A stretch of DNA of 42,914 bases, from positions 1 through 42,914 of the forward strand of contig JAGTJL010000050.1 in the NCBI GenBank assembly GCA_020746875.1, read 5' to 3'. This document shows positions 21,877 to 35,729 of the stretch, piece by piece; position 1 is the stretch's first letter, and the number at the start of each line of letters is the position of its first letter. The notes below the pieces were generated by a model. The model did not search any database. It was not told the origin of the DNA and was given only the letters and a program-made list of their open reading frames with translations. Origin of the DNA: Rhexocercosporidium sp. MPI-PUGE-AT-0058. Its lineage: Eukaryota > Ascomycota > Leotiomycetes > Helotiales. The position numbers were made by a program, and so were the translations under genes.

Positions 21877-23148
21877 AGATCTCTTAACGAAACTAAATAA
21901 GTAAAGATTTAATAAATTAAATAAAAGAAAGTTTACTTTTCCTAAAAACTTATTAAATAAAAGAAGAATAAGCGGGACCCACACGCACCTAATGCTCTTA
22001 CTTAATCTGGCCGAGCATTTAGCTGCGAGTATATACTTCCTTTAGAATTCACCTTATCTTTTATTAAATTTTACTTTATTAAACAATTATAAAGCGATTA
22101 ATTTAATTAACGATTATTTAATATTATTAAAAGAATCTTTTATAAAATCTATTCTTAAGGATTTAATTAAGTATAAAAACTCTTAGTTGCTTATCATCGG
22201 GCGCGGAACTCGAGTTATAAAAGAAGTACTTAAAAGTCCGAATAATAAATTATTTAATCTTACGCTTTACGACGTCGTAATTATAGAAAACTTCCATATT
22301 AATATCATCTTTAAAGCTTGTCTTTATAAGACTAGTCTTTAATTCTATAATATAAATTATATTTTAAAATAGAACGAGGAAAGCTTGCCAATTAGAGAAC
22401 ACTATATAATACAATAGCTAAAGCGTAAATAGAACCTCATTTTCTTTAAATATAAGCCATATTTAATTTACTCTCCGAGCCTTCGTAATATACTTTTAAG
22501 CGCTATAAGAATTATAATATTTTTAACGCTCTCCAGAAAAGTAAATAAGCCGTACAGATTATTTAAAGATTATAAATACCTTAAAACAGACTTAAAGCGT
22601 ATTTAACATTTACGAATAGGCTATTTAAGCCCGAATACTTTAAGGAAATTGACAAGCACGGCGAGAAATGTCAAAATTATTAAAGTAATAAAAAAGATTA
22701 AGTGTAAATAATATACTTTAACTTATATTACTTAAGTAATTTTTAAACGCTTACCGAAAAAGAAATCTCTTAAATTATTTTAAAAAATTACTTAAGATTT
22801 ATTTAATTATTTAAAATATTAAAGCAATTACTTATAGCTCCTCATATTTAAATACGAGTATAGCGGCTTACTCGTTAATTATGCACTGCAAACAAAAGAA
22901 TATAATAAAGTGTTTTAATATATTAAGAACTTTAAAGCTTAAGTTCGAAAGCAGTTTAAACTCTTAATATATAAATTTAAGCATAATTAAAAGAAAGCAG
23001 TCATTATAATTCAAGGATTTACGAAATATAAGAAATAAGCTGATGAGCTCGGAATTGACCTCGAGCTCTTACCAACGACAACTCATAAGCCAAATGGCGG
23101 AGCCGAACGAGCTAGTTAAAAAACAATTAATAAAAACATTAAAATAAA

Positions 23149-23153
23149 ACTAT
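23149..23153 (+). repeat. Target-site duplication ACTAT (left)
   Basis: Identical to 29882-29886 after the 3' LTR of the nested gypsy element. Confidence 0.9.
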
Positions 23154-23409
23154 TATTACGATTCCCTGAGCCTTGTATTCTAACCGAGCGAGCTCGGCAT
23201 CGCTCGTAGCATTACCTTAGCATGGCAATTATAGCGCTAGGCCTAATCGGGAAAGGCTAGGGGGACCCTTTATGTATTTATATTAAAGCTTTCTCTTATA
23301 AAAAGCTCTTCTTTTTCTTTTTATCTTTTCTTTTTAATTCTGAGCGTAGCTTAAGGTCTAAATGTAAAGCTATCTCTTATATTATATTAACTTTTAGCTA
23401 GCCGTAATA
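23154..23409 (+). repeat. 5' LTR of nested gypsy (256 bp)
   Basis: It starts TATTACGATTCC (from TGT) and ends GCCGTAATA. It matches 29626-29881 over exactly 256 bp, sharing gagcgagctcggcatcgctc and gcgctaggcctaatcgggaa. Differences are transitions. Confidence 0.93.
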
Positions 23410-26400
23410 TAAGAAAAGACTAATAACCTTTTCGTTATAAAGCGTTATATCTTATTAAGTCTTGCGCGTTACGTCTCCTTGCCTTTATAACAAGTTAACG
23501 ACGAACTTTAATACTTTGGCCTATTCGACAGATAAGTACTTTTCTATTAATAGCAGATTGCCTCGGTGAAAGCTAAAAAACCTCTTGCCGTTAACTTACT
23601 TTATATAACTTAACGCGCGCTATTCGACTTCGAACTTCGAACTTCGACTTCGATTTATATTTAATTAATAAATCGATTAATAATTTTAAACACTTCTTTA
23701 CCCCGTATTACTACCCTTTCCGACTTCTCTTTCTCGTCGGCGAAGCTTTAGAAAAAGAAGCGCCCCTTTACGGCTAAGCTTCACCGATACTTTTATCCCT
23801 TTAGTTAAGACTCTTATAAAAGAACCTAATAACTTCGAAGAACCCGATTCCGACTCGGAGGATAAACTCCAGAACTACTTCGACGCTTCGCTAAAGCTTA
23901 CCGCTATTATAAAAGGCCTTATTCCCGCTTAATAAATAAAAGTAAATTAACTAATCGAGATCTCCGTCAGCTCTGCTATTACTGCCGCTATTAAGTAAGC
24001 CCTCGATTAATATACTTTTAATAATCTTTATTAAGAAACTCGTACTCCTTTCCTTTTTTATAACCGATCGGTATGTGTTCTTATAGCGGACTTCTAGCTA
24101 ACTACTGACTATTACTTACTAAAGCTAGATAATTCGGTTTAAGTTATAAAGCCTTTTAAAGTCAAGTACCCCCGTATCTTTTTTAGCGATTATAAAGGCG
24201 ATATTAAGTATAATATTTAAAAGATAAAAATAAAGTTATTTATAGAAAAGTATTCGAGTAACTTTAAAAATAAAGTATTATAAGTCAAGGCTTATTTCTA
24301 GTATACCGCCGGCGAAATAAAAACTATTATCCTTTAATATATAAACTCCGAATTTGCCGGCATTTTCGATATTACCGCCGACGTTTTAACGGCCTTAGAC
24401 TAACGATTCTTTAATTATAACCGAGTTTAAGCTATTAAGAAAATATATAATTAATTAATAATAAGTAATATAACTTATAATAACTTCCGAGTCAAATTCA
24501 CTTTTTATATAATTATTAATAAAATTACTTACTTTTACTAATTTAAAAACGTATATAAAAAGATCTCTCTGGCTTTTAAGCGTATAATTTATATAAAGAA
24601 GTATAAAATAAACGGAAATTACACGACTTTTAACGAATTCCTAATTATTACGGACCGAGAATCCCGTAATATTGTATTAAAAGAAGCTATAACGACTCGT
24701 AAAGCTTAAGTTAACGTTACTTTTAATAATTACGACGCGCGCGGCATTCTTAAAAAAGAAGGTTAGCGTATAACCTCCCTTACGCCGGCTATTATAATAT
24801 AAAAACTTCTAATATTAACTTATAAACTGACCTTAAAGGTTCGCCCGCGTTCGCCATCCCCGGCTCCGTTCTTCCGCCGCCCTGAGTCTCTCGTACCGCC
24901 TTTTGCTTTTAGAAACGTCTCTTTTGATATTTACTTTTATTACAATAAGATTAGCTACTAAGCTAGCGACTGCTTTAAGCGCCGAAGAGATTAAGCCCTT
25001 AATAAGTTAATTTCTGAGCTAATCGTAAGTAGAAAGCTAAAAAGCGACGAGCTTTTAAAAAATTCTTAAGCCGTAGTAAAGACTTATACCTCGGCGTAAG
25101 CTATAACTTATAAAAAGACTTAGTATTTAATTTCCGTGCTTTTATTAAAGGACGATAATTTTTAATTAATATTAAATTAAGAAGGAATAGATTCTTTATT
25201 AAAATACTTGTGTATATTAATAGTAAAGCAAATATTTTCGGTGTAATTAAGACTTCCCTTATATACCGACTCGTTAAGTAATTTAATATTTCTTTTATAA
25301 TATTCCCTCAACTAATCGTCTTAACTAGCTATAATAATAAGAAAAGCAAGCTAATTAATACGGCTATTTTACTTACTTTAATTATCGACTACCGGCAAAT
25401 TAACTTCCTTTTCCTAATAATTAACTTAAGAAATACCGATATCTTAATTAGCCGGAAATTCCTTAAGTATTACGACTTAAAGCAATTATATATAAAGAAT
25501 TATAACCGGTTAAAATAACCGTTAAATATACTCGTACAGCTGTACTTCGATTAGCGAGTCTTCGTCGATATTAACTGTTCTAATAAGTTAATCGTTAAGT
25601 CTTACTAGCTCGATACGGAATAAAAGAACGCTTTTTTAAATTTAAATAATTATTGCCGGAAGTAAGCTAGGATTGCGGCACTCGACGATTCCTTTAAGTC
25701 CAAGGTCTTTATACGACTTATAGCTAGCGTCTCGCCGACTCGACCCTCGAGCTTTATTAAAGAAGTTAAGGAGTGTTTACGTATTATAAAAGATTAATTA
25801 AACTCTTCGATATCCTATAATCCGAGATTATTACTTAAAGATAAAAAGGCCCGTAAAACTTCCCCGGCGAATCATTAACTTATGGCGCTTATTACGGAAA
25901 TCTTCTTAATATTAATAGCAGTAATATTTATAACGTACTTCTGACTTAAGAAAGCCAGAAAGAATAAAGTAAAAACTTTTATAATATTAATATATAAAAT
26001 CGATTAAGAGCTAACTCGCCGCCGACGAGAAGCCTTAGATTAATTAAGTATTAAGCTCGTATTAATAAATAAAGACTTAACTTTAAAAGAAGCCTTAAAA
26101 GTTAAATACGTATAAGACGACGAGCTAATAAGTAAAAAGCTTCCGATAAAGTATTAAAAGTATACTCTTCTCTTTTCCCGGCGAGCTTTTAATGAGTTAC
26201 TCGCGCACCGCTAAGGCGTAGATTATTAAATTGAATTTATTAAGAAAAACGACTTATTCTTTAAACTTCTCCGGCGTATAATTAAAGAATAATTATCGAA
26301 AATTAAGCGATATATTATTAATAACTTATATAAAGGTTTTATCGAGCCTTTTAGCGCATTATATGCGGCCCTTGTTCTTTTCGCTAAGAAGGCCGACGGC

Positions 26401-29400
26401 AGTCTCCGGCTCTATATCGATTATCGGAAGCTAAATACCCTGTTAAAGAAGGATTCGTACTTAATTCCTTTAATCGATAAGATAATAGCTTGTATTTATA
26501 AAGCAAAAGTCTTTATAAAGCTTAATATTTAATAAGCTTTTTACCGTATTTATATATCCCCCGAGAGCGAAAACTATACGATTTTCCGCACTTAATATAG
26601 TACGTATAAGTATAAAATCCTTTCCTTTAGCCTTACGAATAGCCCGGCGATTTTCTAGCGTTTTATTAACGATATTTTAATAGAATATTTAAACGACTTT
26701 TACGTAGCTTATATAAACGATATTCTTATATATTCGTCGACCCCTAAAGAATATAAAATTCACGTTAAGAAAATAATAATAATATTATAAGCACACGGAC
26801 TTTAAGCCGATATTAAAAAGTCCGAGTTTAGCGTATAAAAGACGAAATTCTTAGGTTTTATTATCGGCGTTAATAATATAAAAGTAGACTTAAAAAAGAT
26901 TAACGTAATTAAAGACTGAAAATACGCCGGCAACGTATATAATATATAAAGTTACTTTAGTTTTTATAACTTCTACCGTCGGTTTATTAAAGATTACAGT
27001 CGTATCGCTCGACCTTTTATAATACTTACCGAGAAAGACGTGCTCTTTAACTTCGATAACGCTTATAAAGACGCGTAGGAAATTCTCCGGAAAGTTTTTT
27101 AATTTGTACCGGTCTTTTATTATTACGACCCGATAAAGTAAACGCGGCTAAAGACCGACTCTTTTAACGGAGTCGTTATTAATATATTATTTCAACTTTA
27201 AAAGAATAATATTTTTTATTTTATAAGTTACTTTTTTAAGATTATAATAGATTCCGAGCTTAATTACTTAATTTATAATAAAAAGATATTAATAATCTTT
27301 CGGTCGTTTAAATAATACCGCTTAAAATTATTAAATACTTAAAAGAACGTTTACGTATATACGAATTATTAAGTTTTAAAGTATTTTATAATTACTAAGA
27401 ACCTTACGGCTAAATAAGTACGTTAGGCCGAGTTCTTCGCGGAATTCTATTTCATAATTATATATTATATTAAAATTATAAATACTCTTACTAATACTCT
27501 CTCCCGAAGAGATTAAGACCTTACGGTAATAAAGGCTCGTAAGCGAGCTATTCGTAGTCAGCAACTTATTACGGACGACAAGATCGACCTTTTAATTACC
27601 GCTGACTTTTAATTAATAGCCGTCGACTCCTTTAAGCCGTCGTAACTGCCTAATTAAGAAATATATTAAGCGGGGTTTCTTAAATAAGTAATTAAACTAA
27701 TAAATAAAATACTTTTAAGAAAAAAACGTCCTTTAGCCGAGGCCGCTTAATTAAAGTATTTAAATACACTTCTTCTTTATAAAACTACTTTCCGTTTAAT
27801 AATAGCGCAAAGCGCTTAATTAGAAATCTTAAGACGGTGTATGCGAAGTAATCGTACGGCCGCTATTCTAGCTGCCTCTTTAGCTCCCGTAGAGATAGAC
27901 TAGAAAGTAAACCAGGAAGTAAACCAGGAGGTAGACTAAGAAGTAAAGCAAGCTCTAGATTAAGATCACGTGCTAATCGACCCGGAAGCACCTGCCGCGG
28001 AAGAGCTAGACTTTAATTTTATAATTATATACGATATTATTAAATACGACGTAATTAATTAAATACTTACGGCTAATAAAGAGTCTCCTTTACTAAAGCC
28101 TTTTCGATAACGAGCCCGCGAGAACGACTTAAATTATAAGCTGTCGAATAATAAGCTTCTTTTTTAAAGCCGTTTAAAAGTGCTTATAGAACCGCCGGAG
28201 CTTCGCACGTCGTTATTACGTTATATATACTCGTAACTTTTAGTTGCTTATACCGGAATCGGAAAGATAAAAGTTATATTAAGCCGAAAATATTATTAAA
28301 ATAGCTTCTTTATTAACGTAAGCCGTTATATAATAAATTATAGCTGCTTTAAATAAAAGGCTAAAAGAGATAAGATACTTAATTTCTTATACTTCTTGCC
28401 TATTCCCGCTTGATTATATTAATACTTTACGATAAATTTTACGAAATTATTATTAAACGAAAACGGTTTTAACTTTATTATAATTATTATAAACCGCTTA
28501 TTTAAGAAACCGGTTTTAATACCTTATTATAATATAATTATAATTAAAGGAATAGCTACTTTCTTCTTCGTTTATTAGACTCGCTATTTCGGCATATTAA
28601 AGTTTATTATCTTAGACTAAGGTCCTTAATTTGTCTCTTCCTTTTAGAAAGAATACTGCCGTATACTCGGTATTAAAGTTAAGCTTACGACGGCATATAA
28701 TCTTAATATCGACGGCCAAATTAAAGTAATAAACTAGTATATTAAATAACGGCTCCGCCTTTTCTGTTATTATTACTAAAATAATTAAAGTGATCTTTTA
28801 CTTATTATAAATATCGCGCAGCTTACTTTACTTTACGAATCTCTTAATAACTTTACGCTTTTCTAACTACTTAATAACGTAAAGCTAAGGACTTCTTAAG
28901 ACTTAATAAACCCAGAATTATTAGTTACGGCAATAAAGAAGCTCAACCGCGAAGAAACTCTATAAGTCGCCTTATATATAAAAGAAGTTATAGAAGTTAT
29001 ATAATCGTCGCTAAAAGCTTAATAAGAGAAAATAGAACGTTTAGCTAATCGTAGTCGGCGCGTTATTAATTAAGACGTTAATAACTTAATACTAATCGAT
29101 ACTCGGAACTAAAATATCGACCGTCTTTTAAAGAAACTCTTCGACAAATAATATAATTTAATTAAGATACTCTTAAAAAAAAAAAAGAGTTAAAAAATAA
29201 AGCTACCGGCAGATTAAATTATATATTTCATATTTTATATTTATTCGTTACGGAAGTACGTTAATAATCTTTTATTAAAATAAATAAGACAAACGCCGGC
29301 GCTAATTTAGCTCTTGCTAGACTAAGACAAATAGGAAATTAAGGCTATATTAAGCTTAAAGATAGTACGGAATAAGCTCTTATACCGTATTAAATAGCTA

Positions 29401-29625
29401 AGTGCCGACGAGGACTTAAAGTAATACCCGTGCTTTAACGTTATAATAATACCTTATACGGTTAAACGTTTTTACTTAAAGTATTCTGACGCTAAAGGTC
29501 TTCTACTAATATTACTTAAGTAGCTAGAGGCATATAACGCCGGTGTCGACGATTATAACGACTTAAAGGACGATACTATTATAATTACAACTGCGAGGAC
29601 GCAGTTTTTCGGGAAGAGAAAGTAA
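23410..29625 (+). mobile_element. Nested Ty3/gypsy retrotransposon, gag-pol
   Basis: Complete in layout though not in coding ability. The gag-like region is about 23.7-25.0 kb. Reverse transcriptase is at about 26340-26800: KKADGSLRLYIDYRKLN, KDSYLIPLIDKI and, at 26710-26721, the catalytic box as YIND with its first Asp changed to Asn. RNase H follows (about 27.1-27.6 kb). Integrase is at about 28.2-29.0 kb with VKLTTAYNLNIDGQIKV and YFGI. A C-terminal tail at about 29.4-29.6 kb (LEAYNAGVDDYNDLKDD) resembles the conserved tail found after gypsy integrases in fungi. In-frame stops throughout mean it cannot transpose. Confidence 0.85.
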
Positions 29626-29881
29626 TATTATAATTTCTTAAGCCTTATATTTTAATTGAGCGAGCTCGGCATCGCTCGTAGCATTGCCTTGACATGGCAA
29701 CTATGGCGCTAGGCCTAATCGGGAAAGGCTAAGAGGACCCTTTATATATTTATATCAGAGCTCCCTTTTATAAAGAGCTCTCCTTTTTCTCTTTATCTTT
29801 TCTTCTTGATTTTGAGCGTAGCTTAAGGTCTAAATATAAAGCTATTTCTTGCACCGTATCAACCTCTAGCCAGCCGTAATA
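29626..29881 (+). repeat. 3' LTR of nested gypsy (256 bp)
   Basis: Partner of 23154-23409, ending GCCGTAATA and followed by TSD ACTAT at 29882-29886. Confidence 0.93.
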
Positions 29882-32800
29882 ACTATTAGCTAATCTCCCC
29901 GTGAATTTAAGTATTAAATATATACTCACAAGAATTTATTTATATAATAAAAGCCTAAGGCGAGCAAATAACTAACTATCACTTATTAAAGTTAACAATA
30001 AATAGTTTCGGAACTATTTTCGGTAATATAACCTAGCGCTTATTATAAGACTTATTATAGATTTCAAATTAAACTGGAATAAAATCTATATATATAGCTA
30101 TAAAGCGTACTTACTAATAATAAAAAGAGCTAAAAAATAAGACAAAAGAGCATTTAAAACAACTACGCGTATATATATTAGATATTTTATAAGTTTCCAC
30201 GCTTTTAATATTTATAAGATCTAAATACCACGTCTCGACAGAATAATTATCACGCGTAACTCGCGTTTTAATAAAAATAGCTTTTATATTACCTTAAGTA
30301 AAAAAGTAAAAATCATAATTCAAGAAACTAAATCTATTTACGATCTTATTAAAAAGGATAAGTCTGTCGTAAACTGGGCTAAAATCATTAAGAATATTAT
30401 TAAAGATATGATTATTAAGGAAAATAATACGAATCTCTCAGGCGAAGACTTGCCTTAATTATATACTAAACGAATTTAAAAATTAATTAAAAGCTTTAAG
30501 AATCAGAACTCGGGAGTAAAAGAGTATATTAATAGCCCGAGCATAGTAAATAAACTTTTAACTCCGGAATATACTCTTACTCCAAAAGGCCTTCTTAAAT
30601 AAAGTAAAGAATTAAAAAAGAATACGTTAAACCAAGAATTTACTCTAAGTATAAAGTAAGACTTAAAGGCATTCGACTCGCGTAAGAGTATACAACTTAT
30701 TAATCGAGATTTAAACGTATTACAAGATTAAGCGCAAAATCCGTCTCAATTATCACGCATCGAGATTCAAATACTATTAAAACCTTAATTATAAAAAGAG
30801 TCTTTAATAATAATTTTAATACCGCATCCTTAAACTAAAGCACAAAATACTCGAACGACAAAAGTAAGATAAGCAAGAGTAATACGCTCTTAAACTGCAG
30901 CGGAAGAAGTTTAATTAAAATTAAATATACTTATTAAAAGCTCGGTAAAAGCAAAAAAACTAATTAAAAGTAAAAGAAAAAGAAAAAAACTACAAAAGAA
31001 TTAAAGTAATAAAATATTTATAATACTTATAGCTTTTCTTAAATAAACACGCCTCGATAAAAGTAACCTTAAGCTCGAGAATGAATCTAATCTCGGGAGT
31101 AATTAAATCCTCGACTAATATAATAATCTTTAATCCGAAATCAATTAAATGCTTTAAAGGCTTATACTTAATTAATATATATTATTAAAAGAACAAAATA
31201 ATCTTCGAGATTTAACGAAGATTATATATTATATAATTATAATAATAATATAATCGATCCGCTAATTACTAAAAAAGAAAATCTTATTTCTAAAAATTAA
31301 AGTCTAAGATCTTCTACTTAAATTAAAATAATAAAGCAATCTTAAAAATCATTTAATAAAAGAATAGTTTAAAGAAAATACGAGCTTAAAAATAAGAATA
31401 ATAAATAAATAAAATCATTAGACTTCAGAATTATTTAATTTAAATATTATATTAATACTTATCTTACTTATATAAGTTTTTAAATATAAGCCCGATTTAA
31501 AAGAATATATTTCAAAATATAAATCCCGAATTATTATACGAGATAATCTTTAAAATAAATTAATAATTGTCTCTATATACGCTAACACGCTCTTAATTAA
31601 ATCCTTCCGAATCGCTATAGCGCTCGCAGCTTATTTTAACTTAAAAGTCAAATACTTCGACGTAATTAATGCGTTTATTAACGCTCTTTAAAATATAAAC
31701 GATAAAACCGTATATTATAAATTCCTTTTAGGTTTTAATAAGCTTAAATATATACTACGAATTAATCGCGCTCTCTATGAGATACGTAACTTTCCGTACT
31801 TATAATATAAGTATATTAATAAAACGTTAATAAATTTAAAATTAATTCTATACTTAAAAGAATCGTATATATTTATAAATCTTACTCATAAGATCCTTAT
31901 TCTCTTTTACGTGAATAACATCTAAGTGCTTTATTACCGAGACGATTTAAAGCTCGGACAAGATTTCATTAAGCGACTAAATTAAGCGTATAATATATAT
32001 AATCTTAAAGATATTAAACAATTCCTAAGAATTAAAATAATACGTAATAAAAAGCGTAAGACTATTTCCTTAATTTATAATTAATATATTAAGAAGATTA
32101 CTCGAAAGTTTAAGCAAATTAATAAAAAGTGTTTTATAATACCGCTCTCTCAAATCGATCTTATTAAATATAAAAGATAAGCTTTAAAGAAATATATTAA
32201 AGCTTACTAAAAAAGAATTAAATCGATATTATATATAATAATCGTTATAAAACTAAACGTAACCTTTGCGATCGCCTAGCTCTTATAATTCGCAATAAAT
32301 CCTAATTTAAAGCATTTCATAATTATATATTAACTTATTTATTACTTATTTAATACGCGCTTTTTAAGTATTATATACGGAGGTAATTAAGAGAGAGCGC
32401 TTTATATTACTTTAAATATATCTTTCGTGGATAACGTCGAAACTCAGAAGTTATCTTAAAGTTATATAATTTTATTATTCGGCGGGCTAATAATCTAAAA
32501 AGCATTAAAGCAATTTACGATTATTACGTCGATTATTAAAGCGGAATTATTAATATTAAAATATACCGGAAAAGAAGCTATAACTCTTTAACGATTCTTT
32601 CGGAACTTAGCTTTTAATATTAATAAAACTTAGAAAATCTTTTATAATAATTAATAAACGATTAAATTAATTGTAAATAATATTAAGAAGATTACTATTA
32701 AGCTTCGCTATATAAATATTTAAAACATATAGCTTAAATAAAAGTATATTCGTAAATTATTTAAAATAATATATTTTTTAATTACTAATATACTTATTAA

Positions 32801-32950
32801 TAAACTTATAAAGAATCTATTTCGCTAGAAATTCGAGCTTTTTAAAGCACTCTTAAACTTTAGTAATTATTGATCTTAAGTTAAAGAACTTTAAATATAT
32901 TTATTAAAAGTATATTAAAAATATCTTTATATAATTTTTTATTTATAAAA
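29882..32950 (+). mobile_element. Copia element, 3' internal part (integrase end, RT, RNase H)
   Basis: With the nested gypsy and one TSD taken out, the integrase frame runs on as KIKLLANLPVNL into YLYNKSLRRAN. The integrase C-terminal part follows (RIITR, near 30240). Reverse transcriptase is at about 31630-32080: KYFDVINAFINAL, VYYKFLLGFNKL, and at 31908-31919 the catalytic box as YVNN, both Asp lost. LGQDFIKRLN and IKQFLRIKI follow. RNase H is at about 32.4-32.7 kb (IIKAELLILKYTGKEAI). All parts carry RIP-type stops. Confidence 0.85.
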
Positions 32951-35103
32951 CTTTTTTAATTTAATATTTTGAATATTTACGCTTTAAAAACGCTAAACGC
33001 AAACGCGAAATCCAGCCCGAGCTTAAGTAAAGTCTACTTAAATCCAGCTTAAGTTTAAGCAAAAACTATTTAAATCCGGCCCGAGTTCATAAATAATCTA
33101 TTAAAAGCGCAAAAAATCTACTTAAGCCTAGATTAGCGAGTAATTATTATCTTTAAGACTTTCGCGAACTTCTCTAAATTTTATATAAAATTATTAAACT
33201 CCGCTAAAGATCTCGCATTAATATTAATATTATTATTAAAATCATCCTTTTTATTACGCTTTAAACCTGGCTTTTAAAAGCGTACCGGAAGATTTAATTT
33301 TATATCTTTATTAAACTTATTATTACTTATTAAATCTTTTATTAAAGCTTTTAAAGTAGTTTTATACTTCTTAATATTCTATGAATCGGTTAGTAAAATG
33401 CTCGATTAATTATAATATAATTATTATACTTTTCTATTATTAAAGTCTATAATTATAATCAATCTTCTGCTATACTTAAGTATATCTCTTATAACGGAAT
33501 CGCACTTATAACCGAAAATATAATTATAATATCGACTTCTAATAGCGAAAATATTAGCAAAGTAATATCTACGATTATTATAGCTACGAATAATAACGCG
33601 AATATATAATAAATAAAGATCCGTAAATTCTTTTCTTAAATCTTAATTAATATAAATAAAATAAGTTATTAATAAGAAGTAAATTTTAAAATAATATATA
33701 TATACTTCGAGCGCGCTTAATAAGAGAGCAAAGCTTGAATAAAGTACGAGACGATTTACGCTTCTTTAAAGTTAATAAAGAATAAATGCGAGTCTTAAAA
33801 GTAAAAGGAAAAGTAAGAGAAAAAGTCGAATTAAAACGCGAGACGCGCGAAGCAGAAAGAATATATTAAAAGCTATTTTCATTTAATATAATAACGCTTC
33901 TGTTTAATATAATTAATAATAGTAAAATATTAAAAGAACGCGTAAAAGTCTTCTTAAATAATAAATTTAACTTAGTACAAAAAAATTAAAGGAGAATTGG
34001 CTTATTATTAAAGTTATTAATAAGCGTAATTTTATTTTTACGTAAAGAAAAATATTATTAATTATTTTTAGGATTTATTCTAACGACTGAACGAGTAAAA
34101 AGAAGATCATTAGAAAGCTTATTAATAAACTTATTATTAAATACTTCTTAGTTATCGAACTCATCTTTAAAATCCTATAATATAATCATTAATAATTAAT
34201 TTAACGGTATTAAGATTATTTAAAAATAAAATCAAGATATTAAATTAAAGAAAAACTTACTTAATAAACTGCAATTTGATTATTAATACGCGCAGTCGCT
34301 GCTTTAAAAGCTTTAAGAGGTATAGCTAGTAATCGAAGAGAATTTACTAAAAAAGATAAAAGATTAAAAAATAAGAGAAAGAAATAAATAAATAAGCAGG
34401 CACGCGAGCATAAAGTACGTTAATATTAAGTAAAAGTTAATTATAGTAATACAAAAGTCAATATATATATATCCTTGAAAGTAATCGTAATCGCGTTATT
34501 ACGGTACGGGACGCTTAAACTAATAATAAACTTATTAATCCGGGAGGCGGCGTATTGCATAAGCTAATAAGAAGCTAGTATATACCGTTACGGCTTCCTA
34601 TTATATATAGTAATTACTTTAGAAAGATTAAATTTATTAATTATAGCTTAGCAACTTAATAATTAAACGAAACGGCACGAAATCTTAATTATAAACTAAA
34701 CCTTACTTTAGCCCTACTTTTAAGACCTGCGATTTACACGCGTTAGATATAATAATTAAAATCTTATTTACTTAATTATTATAATTTAATTACATTTTTA
34801 AATCTTATTTATTTAATTATATATAGTTTAAATACGTATTTATATTCTTATTTATTATTAATATTAATTACTTAGTAAACTATTTATATTAATATATAAA
34901 GTCTTCGTATATTATATTTTTAAAGCGTGTATTAATATTTTCATTTATTATAATATCTTAAGAGTATTAATTTGCTGCTCGGCGTTATGCTTTTATTAAG
35001 AACTAATATATATACTCGGGGAGCTTATATTATATCTCTTAATTACTTGTGCGCTTTTAAATAATAAGACTTGTTTATATAATAAAGCCTTATTATAAGA
35101 GTA
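32951..35103 (+). other. Unexplained 2.1-kb segment between copia RNase H and 3' LTR
   Basis: Copia elements usually end soon after RNase H, but here about 2.1 kb precedes the 3' LTR. It starts near short direct repeats built on aaatccagcccgagcttaag (about 33010-33085). A charged stretch on the plus strand at 33720-33870 (KGKVREKVELKRETREAE) suggests coding origin, as does one at about 34310-34440. No terminal repeats or target duplication were found inside it, so it may be an extra ORF of this copia lineage, captured DNA or a third insertion. Confidence 0.45.
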
Positions 35104-35292
35104 TATCGCGCCTTAGCGCAGTTTACTAGTCATATGTATGCTTTCGTAAGCACTTACGTATATATATACTCGAGTTACAGTTCTTTCTTATAGAAAGTAA
35201 CGCTTATTTTAATAAATCTTTTAAACCCTTGCTCTTTACGTTAATCGTAGAGCTCTTAAACCACTAAAAGCCTGCTTTACATCTGTACGATA
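35104..35292 (+). repeat. 3' LTR of copia element (189 bp)
   Basis: Partner of 19976-20164, followed by TSD TAACT at 35293-35297. Confidence 0.93.
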
Positions 35293-35297
35293 TAACT

Positions 35298-35463
35298 CTT
35301 TATTATAAATATTATAATTAAACTTTATTAGCGAGAGTTTCCGCAAATAGTATACGATTAGTTATTATTTGCCGTCTTCGCTTAATTAGCTTAACACGGC
35401 CTTAATAATATAGTCGGAGGCGTTTATTTTTATTATAATTTCCTTATTTAAATCGAAGGATAT
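35298..35463 (-). mobile_element. Gypsy element (-), upstream part of RNase H
   Basis: Continuation of the element at 18791-19975. The minus strand reads INASDYIIKAVLS, LSEDGK and YYLRKLSLIKFNYNIYNK, the expected order for the start of gypsy RNase H. It stops abruptly at about 35463, where unrelated sequence beginning TGTGGAAGAGG starts, so reverse transcriptase is missing from this side. Confidence 0.8.
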
Positions 35464-35729
35464 TGTGGAAGAGGAAAACACCAAGCACACAATAAGAGGG
35501 TAGCAAAGCAAGTGCCGGAGGGTAAACGTAGGAAATACTTATTTAACGAATATTAAAGATATTATATATTTAAAAAATATAATTTATTAAAAGAAGAGAA
35601 AGGTATAGTTTAAATAAGAAGGAAAAGTTATAATAATAAGAATCGTTATTATCTTTAAAGGATATTACCTTAGAAGCTATCTTAAATATAATAAGATATA
35701 GCTCAATCACGTAACAAATAAGCTTCTGA
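35464..35729 (+). repeat. Putative LTR of a further insertion
   Basis: TGTGGAAGAGG abuts the broken gypsy RNase H, and a CACGTAACA end occurs at about 35729. This fits an LTR of about 266 bp, with GATAT (35459-35463) as the possible target duplication. No partner LTR is in the window, so the boundaries are provisional. Confidence 0.4.

Larger units (their letters stand above)
20165..23153 (+). mobile_element. Copia element, 5' internal part (gag, protease, integrase start)
   Basis: The gag zone at about 20.6-21.4 kb is poorly readable. A copia protease-type segment is at about 22190-22370 (FNLTLYDVVIIENFHINII). A GAG-pre-integrase-like stretch (LFKPEYFKEIDKHGEKCQN) lies at about 22621-22677. 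The integrase core is clear at about 23039-23120: ADELGIDLELL followed by THKPNGGAERAS, a copia integrase signature. A solo LTR interrupts the region at 21620-21876, and the nested gypsy element breaks it at 23154. Many in-frame TAA/TAG codons follow the RIP pattern. Confidence 0.8.

Noticed and set aside
27376..27564. 62-residue minus-strand frame
   Set aside because: It lies antisense within the gypsy RNase H region and is a chance opening in AT-rich DNA.
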